Source of the DNA: Dryas octopetala
Lineage: Eukaryota > Streptophyta > Magnoliopsida > Rosales > Rosaceae
Direction of reading: 5' to 3'
Assembly (NCBI GenBank): GCA_963921425.1
Contig: OY992840.1
Location: forward strand, 4,280,501-4,344,500
Length of the DNA stretch: 64,000 bases
In this document: positions 22,735 to 34,230 of the stretch, piece by piece
How positions within the stretch are numbered: the first letter of the stretch is position 1
Layout of the letters: the number at the start of each line of letters is the position of its first letter
Made by a program: the position numbers and the translations under genes
The notes under the pieces: model-generated
Database searches by the model: none
What the model saw: the letters and a program-made list of their open reading frames with translations, nothing else
What the model was told of the DNA's origin: nothing

Positions 22735-24030
22735 GTAAAATGTTAATTTTGTAATATAAATTTCTCAATGAAACTTTTGGCTCCTATATGTAAAAATTTG
22801 AAAGTTTGACAGACAAAATGTAAAACTCGAAAAAGAAGGAAATCCAAAGTTGGATGATTATTGTAATTGAAATGAATATATGTTAGAAAATATACACAAA
22901 GATAGCAATTGAAACATATTTAAAAATATGGAACAAAATTTAGGGAAAATAAAATTGAAAGTGTATGCACAAGAGTTTGTATTAAATTTACTAATTGGAG
23001 AAGCAACCCACCACAATTTTCATTATAGTTTACATTAAAAACTCTACACCCTTCACATCTGAATTTACAAATTAATATGAGAAGCAAGCCTCAATAATAT
23101 ATATTTCATTTTCAGTCATCATCCTCATCAGAACCCACACAATATATGACATAAAAAACCACAACCTCTTTGCAGCCCTACAGTAACGTGAGGCATGCAT
23201 ACCTAGTCTCTATAATGTACATGCCTCGATCAATATATACATGCCTCTCTAGTCAATTACTTAAGATTAGGCATCAAACTTACCCAAACAACAAAATTTT
23301 ATGCAGTGAAGGCTTATCTCACACATGTAATACACTGTGAAAAACAACTCTAAATGCTTGTACTTGCCAATAAGTTAATTATTGAACTATGCATGCTTGA
23401 TTTATACATGTACGTACGTCTTGACAACTCGATCCAGAGCCTTAAGGTGAGGACGGCTGTGATAAACAGTTTACCATGACCCATAAAGAAAGTGAATAAA
23501 TTAGAGAAAAAAGATTTGCTCCTTATATCTATCAGGATCATCAAAATATATATCTATCAAATTATAAACTGGTAAGTATCATTTTTATATAACCTTTAGG
23601 CAGTGCCTATTGCACAGTGACAATGATTTGTTACTGTGCAATAGTGACTATATTGTAAAACACGAATGAAAAAAAAAAAATGTCAAGCGCTCGACTGATT
23701 AAATGTGGACCACAATATCAAGCCATTTTTATTTTATTTTGAGCCGTATATAAACCCTAAATTTTTCAAAGAACTTTCTCGCTCCCATTTGTAACAGTTC
23801 GAAAGCCTAAGAAAAATTAATGTAAAAAAAGAAAACACATATTTGAATCACTATGTTAAATTGAAACAAATATGTTAGACAAGTTTATATATTGGATATC
23901 ACCACATTGAGAATGACTAATATTTTCAGTAAGTGAGTATAATTTATATATTAAATTTTAACAAATAAAATATGCAAAAGGATAGAAGTTGGAATAAATT
24001 TTAAAAAATATATTGGAAGAGAAGTTAGCG
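22735..24030. repeat. Duplicated block A (upstream plus downstream segments)
   Basis: Segments 22735-23040 match 28735-29110 (TTTGAAAGTTTGACAGACAA, then GTAAAACTCGAAAA). Segments 23040-23600 match 26700-27240 (CAAACCCAAACAACAAA-type words, TAATACACTG, then TGAACTATG). Segment 23780-24030 matches 32510-32640. Identity is imperfect, so the duplications are old. No exon is supported here. Confidence 0.6.
23608..23643. repeat. Near-perfect hairpin
   Basis: Arms of 16 bases (TATTGCACAGTGACAA at 23608-23623; the complement of 23628-23643 differs at one base) around a 4-base loop. A weaker relative is near 26476-26512. Confidence 0.75.
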
Positions 24031-24045
24031 AACAGAAAGTATATT

Positions 24046-25100
24046 GCAGATATGGCATTATACGGTGCCCAATGGGCGCTTCTCTGTCAATAGTGCATAT
24101 AAATTGGGGCTCCAATTGAAGCTTGACGGGGCTGGCCAGGGTTCTACTTGTACTCCTCATCTAATGCCGAAGTTGTGGCGGTGGCTTTGGGTTCTCCAAG
24201 TCTCATGTAATGCATAATGCACTACCATGTTTGATTAATTTGATCAAAAGAAAGATAGTCAGACATGGGGTTTTTTCTCGGGTTTTTCTTCTTTGGCTGA
24301 TTGGTGTAGTAGCTCTTTGGTTGATTTACTGGAGTTTGTCACTGGGGTGTTATCTGTAGAGAAAGCCGCTCAATTTAGCTTTATTCTTTGGCGGCTTTGG
24401 TTTGAAAGAGATGCTAATTCAGTCCATTAACAGGTGTGTAATCCTCCTTGTTTGGTTTCTGACCGTGCGCTGAGCTTTCATGCAGAATATATGAATGCAC
24501 ATGTGGCATGCTAAGGTGAATTACTCACGCCATGTTCCTCATATATTGGATAGTCCCAGAGGATGGAAAGCTTAAGTTGAACGTTGATGGTGCGTATAAT
24601 CCCGTTAATGGGGCGGGAGGTTCTGGTGCCATTCTTCGGAATGGTAGTGGTGAGGTTGTGGTGGCTATGGCCCTTCCTCTTGAAGGCATCTCTTCTCCTT
24701 AGCGAGTTGAGATATTAGCAATTTTGTGTGGGTTAGAGTTTGTGTTGGAGGCTCTTTTTCTTCTATTGCTTTAGAGATGGATATGCATGCACAAGCTGTG
24801 TTCTATATATAGATTGTGTAGTAAGAAGGACGACTTAATTCGCTTCTAACGATCACATTTTGGAGGAAGATAAGAAGGTTTGGCCTAGCTAGTTTTAATG
24901 ATTTTAGTTGTGAGTTTGTGCCAGGATCATGTAATGGGGCTGAACACAGCCTTGCCCAATTTGCTTTAAGTTGTTCTTCAGTTTCAAGATGGGTTGGGAT
25001 GGCTCCTGTACGTTTGGTTGGAAGCCCAGCTCTTGACTGATTGTACAACCTCTTAGTTTATTTACTTTAATATAATGCATCTTTGATAAAAAATAATAAT
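24046..25100 (+). mobile_element. 3' fragment of an L1 LINE (zf-RVT and RNase H)
   Basis: The translation shows a zf-RVT-like stretch (GRFSVNSAYKL near 24070, then a Trp-rich WRWLWVLQV). An RVT_3 RNase H domain follows (KLKLNVDGAYNPVNGAGGSG, 24570-24640) with the first catalytic Asp and the Gly-rich turn, then AILCGLEFVLEA. The end reads PGSCNGAEHSLAQFAL. A TAA run (25090-25112) marks the 3' tail. Stops and frame breaks make it inactive. It interrupts a block that is continuous near 32.5-32.8 kb. Confidence 0.8.
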
Positions 25101-25494
25101 AATAATAATAAATTGCATGGACGGAGTACGTGCATGGCAAGTACGTACACTAGAGCTTAGAGTTTTTCGGTTTTACTACAACCTAGTCTTTGCTTGATCA
25201 ATTAGCATGTTTACAACTGTGGCATTGTTGTTTCCTAAAATACCTTTGTTCTTAATAAATCCATATATTTGAAGGAGTTAATAATTTTTCAAACCTCAAA
25301 CTCTTGGTTAATTATGCTTTATACCAAAAAAAAATAAAAAATCAATGTACGTGCGTTCATACTTGTGTATTCTTCCATTGAATCCTATGAATATAGGAAA
25401 CTAAGCTTTCTCATTCACCGAAAAACCCTTTTTTTCTCATGCTATTCATGGCCTTTCTTGTTGTGTATTTCTGTTTTCTGTTTTTGCCACACTG
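25101..25494. repeat. Duplicated non-coding block
   Basis: The words TTTTCGGTTTTACTACA, then GGCATTGTTGTTTCCTAAAA, and CTTGGTTAATTATGCTTTAT recur near 32660-32840, and part recurs near 33120-33260. No gene seen. Confidence 0.6.
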
Positions 25495-25807
25495 AACTGA
25501 GGCTGAGCTGCGAGTAAGGAATGGGAGGCGAGTCTGTATTCTATCGAAGGCCTAGGGCATGGAGGGATGGCAGTGAGAACTAATTGCTATGGTTCTCCCT
25601 ACTATCATTCCTCATATTCCTATAGGGGTGGTTGAAGAAGGGAACTAGGTACGAATGGAGAGATAGTCAACTCTTCGCCTGCCTTCGACCCCCGGAGAAA
25701 GAGGAAGGAAAAATTTAATTTTGGTTGGGGCTGACTCAACTAATCAATTACCACTTAAAAAAGTACCGATATCCGGCCTGGTCACTCTCCTACCTGCTTA
25801 TCGCTAG
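25495..25807. other. Compositionally distinct block, possibly organelle-derived
   Basis: About 310 bases much richer in G and C than the surroundings, with words such as GGAATGGGAGGCGAG, CGACCCCCGGAGAAAG and GGCCTGGTCACTCTCC that read like plant mitochondrial intergenic DNA. It begins and ends sharply, the right edge abutting a LINE copy at 25808. The origin is a judgement from composition and wording only. Confidence 0.35.
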
Positions 25808-26315
25808 TTTGGTTTGAAAGAAATGCTTTAGTCCATTAACAGGTGCGTAATCCTCCTTGTTTGGTTTCTGACTGTGCGTTGAGCTTTCATGCAAAATATA
25901 TGATCGAATGCACATGTGGCATGCTAAGGTGAATTACTCACGCCATGTTCCTCATATATTGGACAATCCCAAAGCATGGAAAGCTTAAGTTGAACGTTGA
26001 TGGTGCGTATAATCCCGTTAATGGGGTGGGAGGTTCTAGTGCCATTCTTCAGAATGGTAGTAGTGAGGTTGTGGTGGCTATGGCCCTTCCTCTTGATGGC
26101 ATCTCTTCTCCTCAGCGAGCAAGCTGAGATATTAGCAATTTTGTGTGGGTTAGAGTTTGTGTTGGAGGCTCTTTTTCTTCTATTACTTTAGAGATGGATA
26201 TGCATGCACAAGCTGTGTTCTATAGATTGTGTAGTAAGGAGGACGACTTCGCTTCTAATGAGCACATTTTGGAGGAAAATAAGAAGGTTTGGCCTAGTTT
26301 TAATGATTTTTTAAA
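25808..26315 (+). mobile_element. Second copy of the LINE RNase H fragment
   Basis: Nearly the same sequence as 24405-24905 with a handful of substitutions and small deletions (KLKLNVDGAYNPVNGVGGS, 25981-26040). It lacks the zf-RVT part and the 3' tail. It is a local duplicate rather than an independent insertion, because both edges differ from LINE termini. Confidence 0.75.
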
Positions 26316-26699
26316 GTCCAAAACCAAAAGTACCCTGATTGGCCGGCCCACCTGCAAAAACACGGTGACAGGCCGATCTACTTTAATAAGCCGAGTGCTC
26401 AGCACCTTCACCGAGCACTCGATACAACCCACCGAGCGCTTGGCAAAATACCACGTATTGTGTACTTGAAAATTGCTATTGTTAGACAATGACAATTATT
26501 GTTATTATGCGACAGTAACTATTTAAATTGCAAAAATACTCTATAAATTACCACTGTCAGGCAGTGTACCTATTCATCATTCTAACTTTTTAGGTGAGTT
26601 TGTTTATCATTAAGATCTGTAAAATGTACTTAATTTATAGAGTAATTTACTTTATGTTATATGATGTCCAATTATATATAGAGGTGCCAAGATACACCA
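26316..26699. other. Intergenic, nothing recognised
   Basis: Contains repeated CGAGCACTCG-like words near 26388-26440 and a weak relative of the 23.6 kb hairpin. The open frames crossing it are LINE read-through or antisense shadows. Confidence 0.4.
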
Positions 26700-29110
26700 T
26701 TCTAGGTCATGAACTACATACTCACTTCAACTCTCATAATTTACTCTACAACCCTCACAGTTGAAATTGCCTCGCAATAACATTGCAAGACATATAGAAC
26801 ACCCCAACCAATGTATGCCTCTTTCAATTCAACTGCTCAAGATTAATTAGGCATCATACAAACCCAAACAACCAAATCTTAAGCAGTAAAGGCTGACCTG
26901 TGATAGAATTTTCACAGATGTAATACACTGAAAAACAACTCCAAAATGTTTTCACTTACCAGTGAGTTATTGAACTATGCTTGATTTATACTAAATATCA
27001 GAATCTTAAGGTTAGGACACCTGCAAAACAACAGTATACCATGACTCATATTAATCTATACAAAGAAAATGAATAAATTATAGAATAATGATCTGCACCT
27101 TATATTTGTTAGCATATATCATCAAGACATACTCAATCGATCGGTATCATTCAACTTGATATCTGTCAAATTAAAAACTGGTAATTTTCATTTATATAAC
27201 TGTCAGATTACAAATTGTATATCTATCAAGATCATCATCATACATACTCTATATCATTAAACTAATTTGCTTAATTACTATCATCGTCCCTATTTGCAAA
27301 GTGGTTGACCTTTTAGTACGTGGAATTAACCTCACTAGCAAGAATCCAAAGGAACAAAGGTTGAATGCCTGGTAAAGAGCTAATCCAATCAAACAATATA
27401 TAGATCAGCAGACCGAACAACAACAATAAGGGAATTAGGATGGTCTTGCTCTAATTATGGAGGAAATTAGGCTTTCCGAGTCTGTTTTCCCTTTTGAAGA
27501 AGAGAGATGCAAGGAGAGCTTTAATAAATGTTCTTGTCAATGGTTCAATCATAAATTCCAAGTTTTCGTAACACCTTCTGACCAAGTACTATGAGCTTTG
27601 CTGCAATCAAAATTCATTCCTTCATGACCATCTTCTTGAAAATCTGAACTGCAAACTGGCAGCTGGAGTAATTTCTGAGACAATCAACATTGCAGATGCC
27701 ATTATGTCTTGTAAATTGGCAGCTCAGAATTTTATTTTTCCGCATTTCTTCAGAGGTCATTGTTGGGCTCCAAACGCTTGGAAGGAGATGCTGCAAGGCC
27801 TGATATGACTGAGTAGCCGCTGATACTAGGCTGCCTCCCGCTAATACCCAACAATGGCTTCTCATGGGTCACAGATCTGTCACCTTTCAATCCTACAACA
27901 TATAGCATATCGATCAGTATATAATGAAAAAAAATTTAGAGATACTATCAGATCCAAGGATCATACAAAAAAAAATGGTAATTAATCACACCCTAACAAC
28001 ACAATTTGGAAAAAAGGTTGGTTAATTAGGAATATACATATATACATACCTTTGGTAAATCGTTGATGCGATATTGAAAAACTGCTGGTTCTTCATCATC
28101 ATCGTCTTCATCTTCATCTTGGCTTTCTGCAACAACCCTACCCATCCCAATTATACAATATGAAAGGTTAACCCAAACGGATTGTAAGTTTTTGTTTCTG
28201 CACAAATCACCTCATTCTTGAGTCAATTTATAGATAGGATCGAGGGTTCCAGAAAAAGGCTAGAATGGTTTGGAAAACAATGGGCTTCTTTCGTATTGGT
28301 TAAATTCTTATCTGGTCCACGTTCTTCCCCCTGTATTTATTGAATTAGCAGTGTACAAATGTTTCTTTTTATGTTGTTTATTGCTTGGTAAGTATCTTAA
28401 ATGTGTACTAATATTTGGATACTATGAATAGTGAAAAGTAAAAACCAGATATCCCTTATGTATCAATATTTGTCTAGTGTGTATGTTTCTTTTTCTATTG
28501 CTTACTAGCTATTTGGTAAGTCACTTAATTTCATGGACCAATTTGGAAATTTCATTTTTGTTGATAAAATACCATGAATAGGTGAAAAGTAGGGACCAAT
28601 TTAGATCAACAAAATATATTTTTATTCTCTGTTTTTAATTAATTTATTTTTTGCAAGAAAGTCTTCGTGGTATAGGTAGATAAAAAATGAGGGGTCTTCA
28701 AGTACTTTATTCTTTGTTTATAAAACCTGTACAATGTTCTGTATATAAATTTCTCAATCAAATTTTTAGCCCAAAAATTTGAAAGTTTGACAGACAAAAT
28801 GTAAAACTCGAAAAGGAAGAAAATCAATATTTTGATGCTCATTGTAATTGAAATGAATATTTTCTGGTCAAATAATTTAAATGAATATTATGTTAGACAA
28901 AAAAAAAAAAAAAGGATGAAACAAGTTTATAAATTGGAAGAAAAGTTAGTGAAAATAAAATTGAAAGTGTATGTACAAGAGTTCGTGCATGGCCTTGTAC
29001 GTATTAAATTTGTCATACATGTGTATTACCTAAATTAATATATGTACTAATTGGAGAAGAAACCCACCTCAATATTTCATAATCATGATTGGTGAACGCT
29101 AAAGACTCTA
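26700..29110. repeat. Duplicated block B with small gene
   Basis: Order: segment X (26700-27240), small gene (27.7-28.3 kb), upstream segment (28300-29110). Block A at 20.2-23.6 kb has the gene, the upstream segment and then an X segment. The arrangement implies an ancestral tandem repeat of X-gene-upstream units. Block B lacks the L1 found in block A. Confidence 0.6.
27745..28145 (-). CDS. Copy B of a small duplicated gene, unrecognised acidic protein
   Basis: TATA box TATAAAT on the minus strand at 28226-28232, about 85 bases before the ATG at 28145. Exon 1 (28145 to 28050) encodes 32 residues with an acidic run (ESQDEDEDDDDEEP, residues 7-20) and ends in phase 0 at a good GTATGT donor. 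A plausible second exon (after TTGTAG near 27891) reads GLKGDRSVTHEKPLL and ends EPNNDL before a stop at 27745, but the visible acceptors do not restore its phase. Either an unseen exon lies between, or the gene is frameshifted. Copy A keeps the ESQDED frame, which supports coding. Function unknown. Confidence 0.35.
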
Positions 29111-29118
29111 CAACGTCC

Positions 29119-29560
29119 TGTTGACTTTAGTAACTTGTATAAATAAAACACATACCTGAGTTTACCACATGCTGCAACACAGCTGCGTCCATCGCTGATG
29201 ATTGAGAGTCAAGAATCTTCTTTGCACTTACAGACCTTTAACACAAATTACTTGATGGGGAGTAAACTAAATTGTGATTGTCTGTGTGCAAGAGAATCTC
29301 ACACTTTATATAGAGTGGCAGCCTATGAGTCTAACCCATTACTGAACTCATAGGATAACCATATTAATTAGCCTACGACACTAATTCATTGTCCTCTAAG
29401 TAATAGGAATCCCTTTAGCCTTAGTCAACCAAAAACACATAAATCCATATAGGCTTGAAGGTATAATCCTAGTTGAACTCCTGATCTTTACTTAGGCCAC
29501 AAACTCTTAGGCAACTATGAGATCGACCACAACAGGTTGTGTCAAAGTACAACTCCAACA
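29119..29560 (-). repeat. Copia-type LTR, minus strand
   Basis: On the minus strand it starts TGTTGGAGTTGTAC at 29560 and ends AAAGTCAACA at 29119, so both termini are TG/CA. A purine tract GAAGTGGGAGAA directly precedes it (29561-29572), the classic Copia polypurine tract, so this is a 3' LTR and the element body lies to the right. A TATA box (CTATATAAAG) sits near 29305-29314. It is inserted in the upstream part of duplicated block B. Confidence 0.75.
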
Positions 29561-31680
29561 TTCTCCCACTTCGTCGAATAGGTACCAATGTAGCTTCAGC
29601 ATAGATCCTTGAGTGCGCACATAATTCAACTGAATCAAATTCCTAGCATGCCTCTTGTCAAATATGACTTCTTACATAGAGCTTCAAAAACTTTTGGACT
29701 AATACATTATCCTGAGCTTTAGAAACTACATATGCAAGAACTCATATCTACATGAGAGGCCAACAAGATAATGAGAATAGAATGATTAATGTATCTTCTT
29801 GATGTGTTACTTATAGCTTGAATGCATATGGAAATTCTTAAGATACTATCATTCCACAAGATCCTCCTTTATCAGATTTCAATAAATCGGCCTTTATGTA
29901 CATAATGAAATAGTACATTAAAATTTGATGAATTTTATTCAGCAAAAACAAGGATAATTAAAACAAATCATAGCATGCTTTCTTTAGTTAAACATCAACT
30001 TTTATTCATAAGTATCTCCTTAAATTTAAAACATATCCATGAATCACCAACTTAAAACAAATAACTTAATCAAAAATTAGCACATTAAAAGCTAAATAGC
30101 TCCCACTAAATTAGGGCATCTTTAAAACTGGATAGTACCCCATGTTGGTGACATCCTTTTGGAAAACTGAATTAGGGACAACTATATTCAATGGGTCGGC
30201 TATCATGTCTAGGGACCCTTTCACAAATAATAAAATTCAATTCATGCATCACTTTAAGAACTCTTAAAGAATATATGGTGTTTTGATGATTAAACAAGCA
30301 ATATGCAACATGCAATAATATAAGCCTTAACGTATTTGTCCTAACAAAAATACCTTTATAACACTAATGCATCTGAGAAATCTCTTTAATGGATACTGTA
30401 TATATTCCAAATTTCTTATAGGTACAAGAAAAACAAAGTACCAAATTAACAACCAAAGAAGAATCTTATCTCAATGAAAACATAATTATTTATAGCAGAA
30501 GAGTTCATGACTGAATATGAATATAAGCACACCAAAACAATATGCAACGATAACTTCAATTAATTATCCTTATTAGTCCCAAAAAATTCATTTTGATCGG
30601 ATGATGATTCAAAGAATATCATACATATTTTTTGAGTGATGATTCCTTATTTTCTTTATTATTCTAGATGCTGCAAATGGTTATTCTATAACATAATGTA
30701 TGACCAAATAACATGAATAAAATTAATTAGTGGCTCACAATAATTACTGACCATGGATGAACAATATATCATAAACTACAACACATATGTAATCGAATGC
30801 TATAAACATTAATGAGCAATAAAAGGCCTTTTGTGCCGTAAGTAATTCCAGGCAATACCCATGTCAGTAAATGAGAGAACCAAACACCCATCACAATAGC
30901 GTACATGGAAAACAACCAGTTAGGCAAAATAGCTCAGGTATGAATTTCCTTCTCAATCTTTGGATAATATACCATGAATAAAATTCAAACGATACATATA
31001 ATTGAATGTATGGGCACCAGTCAGATAATAAATATAGATCAACTTGAATATATAGATCTATTCTATTTTGAATGAAACTGTAATCATTATATACATGTGT
31101 GCAGACTGAATTAAACAATCGATTTGCTATATGTGTTAAAAGAGAAAGAATATATCTTAAATCTGTAATGCATATATATGTAATCGCTCAGACAATTGGA
31201 TGTAAACCTAAGAGAACAATCTTTAAACATCATTTAAATTTTAAGCCATGATATACAGATTAAGAACTTCAAAAGGAATAATATAATTAAACAATGTTCT
31301 ATCCAAGTAATTCACATAAGCCAAATCAATGATTTTGGGTTAGTTTCCTAGTCTATATCTACTATGATGGACGGTAGAGATTAAAGGGGTTATAATGAGA
31401 AATTCGGTCATCTCTCTCTCTATAAATATGTAGGCTATTCCATCTTAAACCTACAGACATACAAAATACACTTAAAGAAATTGGTTTATAGGAGAAGGAA
31501 GGGAAACACGAATTTTAGTTCTCATGATTTCGAGAACAACTTACCTTTAATCGTTACGTTCAAGGTACGCGCCTCTGAATTTTATTAAGTAAAACAATTT
31601 GTGTGAAATCATATTGATCAAAGATTATGAGTCTTACAGTATATTTATGATTGTCTGTTTGTCACGATATTATGTGAATG
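29561..31680 (-). mobile_element. Decayed body of the Copia-type element, few features left
   Basis: This follows from the polypurine tract and 3' LTR at its left. About 2 kb of AT-rich sequence contains no recognisable gag or pol domain. The element may be a non-autonomous derivative or completely decayed. Near 31412-31428 a plus-strand TATA (CTATAAATATG) may mark an LTR of another element. No matching 5' LTR for the 29 kb LTR was found. Confidence 0.4.
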
Positions 31681-31689
31681 TTTTGAATA

Positions 31690-31851
31690 GAGGTGGGCGT
31701 GGGTCGGGTCGAACCCATATCGACCAAACAACCGACTCACCCGACCAACTGAACTTGGCCATTTTTCACAACCAACAACCAACCCGACCTTTGTGGGTCG
31801 GGCAACTAATCACGCCGGTAGAGGTCGGGTCGGTTGAGGTTTGGCCCAACC
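31690..31851. mobile_element. Small hAT-like MITE
   Basis: Starts TAGAGGTGGGCGTGGG and ends GGCCCAACCTCT; the complement of the end reads AGAGGTTGGGCC, an imperfect TIR. The interior is rich in GGTCGGG and CCCGACC, like other plant hAT MITEs. Flanks do not give a clean 8-bp repeat. Confidence 0.5.
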
Positions 31852-32184
31852 TCTTTTTATTTTTCTTTTTTCCTTGCACATTCCTGAAACACAATTAATG
31901 ATCATCTCTGTATAGCAACTTAGGAAGAAGTACAATGAAGAAAGCAGTGGTTTTTAATCTAAATCCTAACATATAGACAACCATAGAATTATAATTTATA
32001 TCAAACAAGTAGAAAACACATCTAAGATAGCGCACACAGGCAATCTCAATCTCATTCTCATTGAAGAAGCCCAAGAAGAAGATAAAGCTTCTTGTTTATT
32101 AAATCTGCTATACAAGTTCAAGTGGTATATATATAACAATAAGAGTAAACAAGTGGCCCATCGAATATATATATATATATATAA
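31852..32184. other. Intergenic, nothing recognised
   Basis: A TA-dinucleotide run lies at 32166-32182. No exon or element end was recognised. Confidence 0.4.
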
Positions 32185-32502
32185 GGCCGAAAGACGTTTT
32201 TGGTCCCTGTACTATGGCTGAGTCACACTTTGGTCCCCGTCATTTCAATTTGCTTTTTTTAAGGACTGTGTTTCCATTAGTGTCGCAATCAGGTCCAATC
32301 CGTCAAAATCGAGACGGAAAATGCCAACGTGGCACCACCTGATTGGCTCTGAAGTAGACAATTTTGACGGATGAATTGGATCTAATTGCGATATTAATTG
32401 AACCACAGTCCTTGAAAAATGTAAATTGAAATGACGAGGACCAAAGTGCAATTCAGCCATAGTACATGCATATACTTTCAGGGGTAAACCAAATAATAAG
32501 CC
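32185..32502. mobile_element. Long-TIR MITE, Mutator-like
   Basis: The two ends are long inverted repeats: GTACTATGGCTGAGTCACAC, then TTTGGTCC and GTCATTTCAATTT at the left, mirrored by AAATTGAAATGACGAGGACC, then GAATTCAGCCATAGTAC at the right (arms of roughly 90 bases). The centre keeps GACGTGGCA-type words (CCAACGTGGCACC). No coding sequence. The TA-rich left flank hides any 9-bp duplication. Confidence 0.65.
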
Positions 32503-33295
32503 AAAAAAAAATGCGTATTTGAATCATTATGTTCAATTGAAACAAATATGTTAGACAATATATTAGCTCCCATATGTAACAAGGATAGAAGTTGGAATAA
32601 ATTTTGAAAATTGGAAGAAAAGTTAGTGAAAAGAAAAGTCCATCTGCACGACTACACGTACTGAAAGTTTTTTGATTTTACTACACACTAGTTTTTGCTT
32701 AATTAGTTAGCCTGTTTCCAACTGCATGTGGCATTGTTGTTTCCTAAAAATCCTTTGTACATGCTTAATAAACTGATCAATTTGTAGGAGTGAATAATGT
32801 CTTCAACCCTCAGACTTTGGTTAATTATACTTTATCTTTCGTGATATTTGTTTCAACTTCAAAAATGCAAAAGTTAGTATGGTACTAGTGTTGTACATTA
32901 ATTTCATTTGAAAATATCTAGCAGGAAAAACCTTAAAAGCTTTTGATAAAATAAAAAAATACAAAATATTTTTTCAGGTCCTGGCCAAAAGGAATTGTCA
33001 CATTACTGTGATTGAAATACATTTTTTTTTTCTAGTTTTTCTTAAGAGTCCATGCGATTGATTTTGAAGGTTGTAAACGAGTGACAATTAAATTACAATT
33101 AAATTAAAAATGAAAGGAAATTGCATGGATGAAGTACGCGCATGGCCATATACGTACAGTAGACTAAAAATTTTCGGTTTTTATACATGCCATTTAAATG
33201 TGCCTTTTTGTTTCCTAAAATACCTCTTTGCTTATTTAATTGATTGTAGGAGTGGTTTCGACTTTGTTTCCTAAAATACCTCTTTGCTCATATTT
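32503..33295. repeat. Diverged copies of the 23.8-25.3 kb block
   Basis: 32510-32840 matches 23780-24030 joined to 25130-25330, without the LINE. 33110-33260 matches 25115-25250 again. No gene seen. Confidence 0.6.
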
Positions 33296-33350
33296 GTCGC
33301 CTTAAGGTATTTTGGGTGACGAATCCTCACATTCGTCGCCCAAAGTCCCA
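33296..33350. mobile_element. CACTA subterminal fragment
   Basis: Carries TTTGGGTGACGAA and its mirror TTCGTCGCCCAAAG, the same motif that fills the CACTA end at 45.86 kb. No terminus is present. Confidence 0.45.
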
Positions 33351-33400
33351 GTGCCATTTGTGTACATATTTATGTATGTAATAGCATACGATGTGATCGT

Positions 33401-34015
33401 GTTTCCAACAATCCGAACCATTCATTTTTTTGATTCCCCACTTAAAGATCATTTATGCAAAAAATTAGCTCAATCAAAGATGTAGAAGTTAGGTAACGGT
33501 GGTAAAATCTATGAATGATCGTGGACTTTCTAATGGTATTCGAACAAGTAGGTGAATTCTGATTTGACCCATTTTTTGCAGGGATGATCTTTGAGTATGA
33601 ACATAAAAATGAACGACTCCGATCGTTGAAATCATGTTGTGGATTCATGATTGTTGAAACAACAAGGTTTGAATGAATTAGTTAACAGAATTATACTCTT
33701 CAAGTTTATTTATATGTAGAAGCTCATATCTCTATCGTTTTTTCAATTATCCGAACTGTTCATTTTTTAATCCCCCACTGAAAGATCATCTATACCAAAA
33801 ATTATCTTAATTGGAGATGTATAAGTTAGGTTTAAGGTTTAGGGTGTATGAACGATCGTGGCTTTCATAATAATAATCGAACGGGTACATAAATTCTGAT
33901 TAGACCGATTTTTGGCAAGGATGATGTTTGAGTATGAACATAGAACATGAACGGATCTGATTGTTGAAATCACGTTGTGGTCTTCACAATTATCGAGACA
34001 ACAAGGTTTGAACGA
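33401..34015. repeat. Two-copy tandem repeat, about 338-bp period
   Basis: Copies at 33401-33670 and 33739-34015 share ATCCGAAC, TTCATTTTTT, CCACT-AAAGATCAT, GAACGATCGTGG-like words, GAGTATGAACATA and ACAACAAGGTTTGAA. The short antisense open frames here come from the repeat. No gene is supported. Confidence 0.7.
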
Positions 34016-34115
34016 AAGACAAGGTTTGACTTCCATGATGTTTTTGAATCACTTTTATAGATCGCGATCGAAAGCTTATTGTCAACATAGGCTGCTCGCT
34101 TGCTCAGTTGGAATA

Positions 34116-34230
34116 GCTTGGCCGCAAACAATGCTTGGTTGCAATCAAGCTTGGCTGCAATCAAGTTCGGCCGCAATCAAGTTTGGTTGTAATCAAGCTC
34201 GGCCGCAATCAAGTTCGATCGTAATCAAGC
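34116..34230. repeat. 16-bp minisatellite, left part
   Basis: About seven copies of a unit like AATCAAGCTCGGCCGC. Further units occur at 37262-37312 on the far side of the solo LTR, so the array was split by that insertion. Confidence 0.8.
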
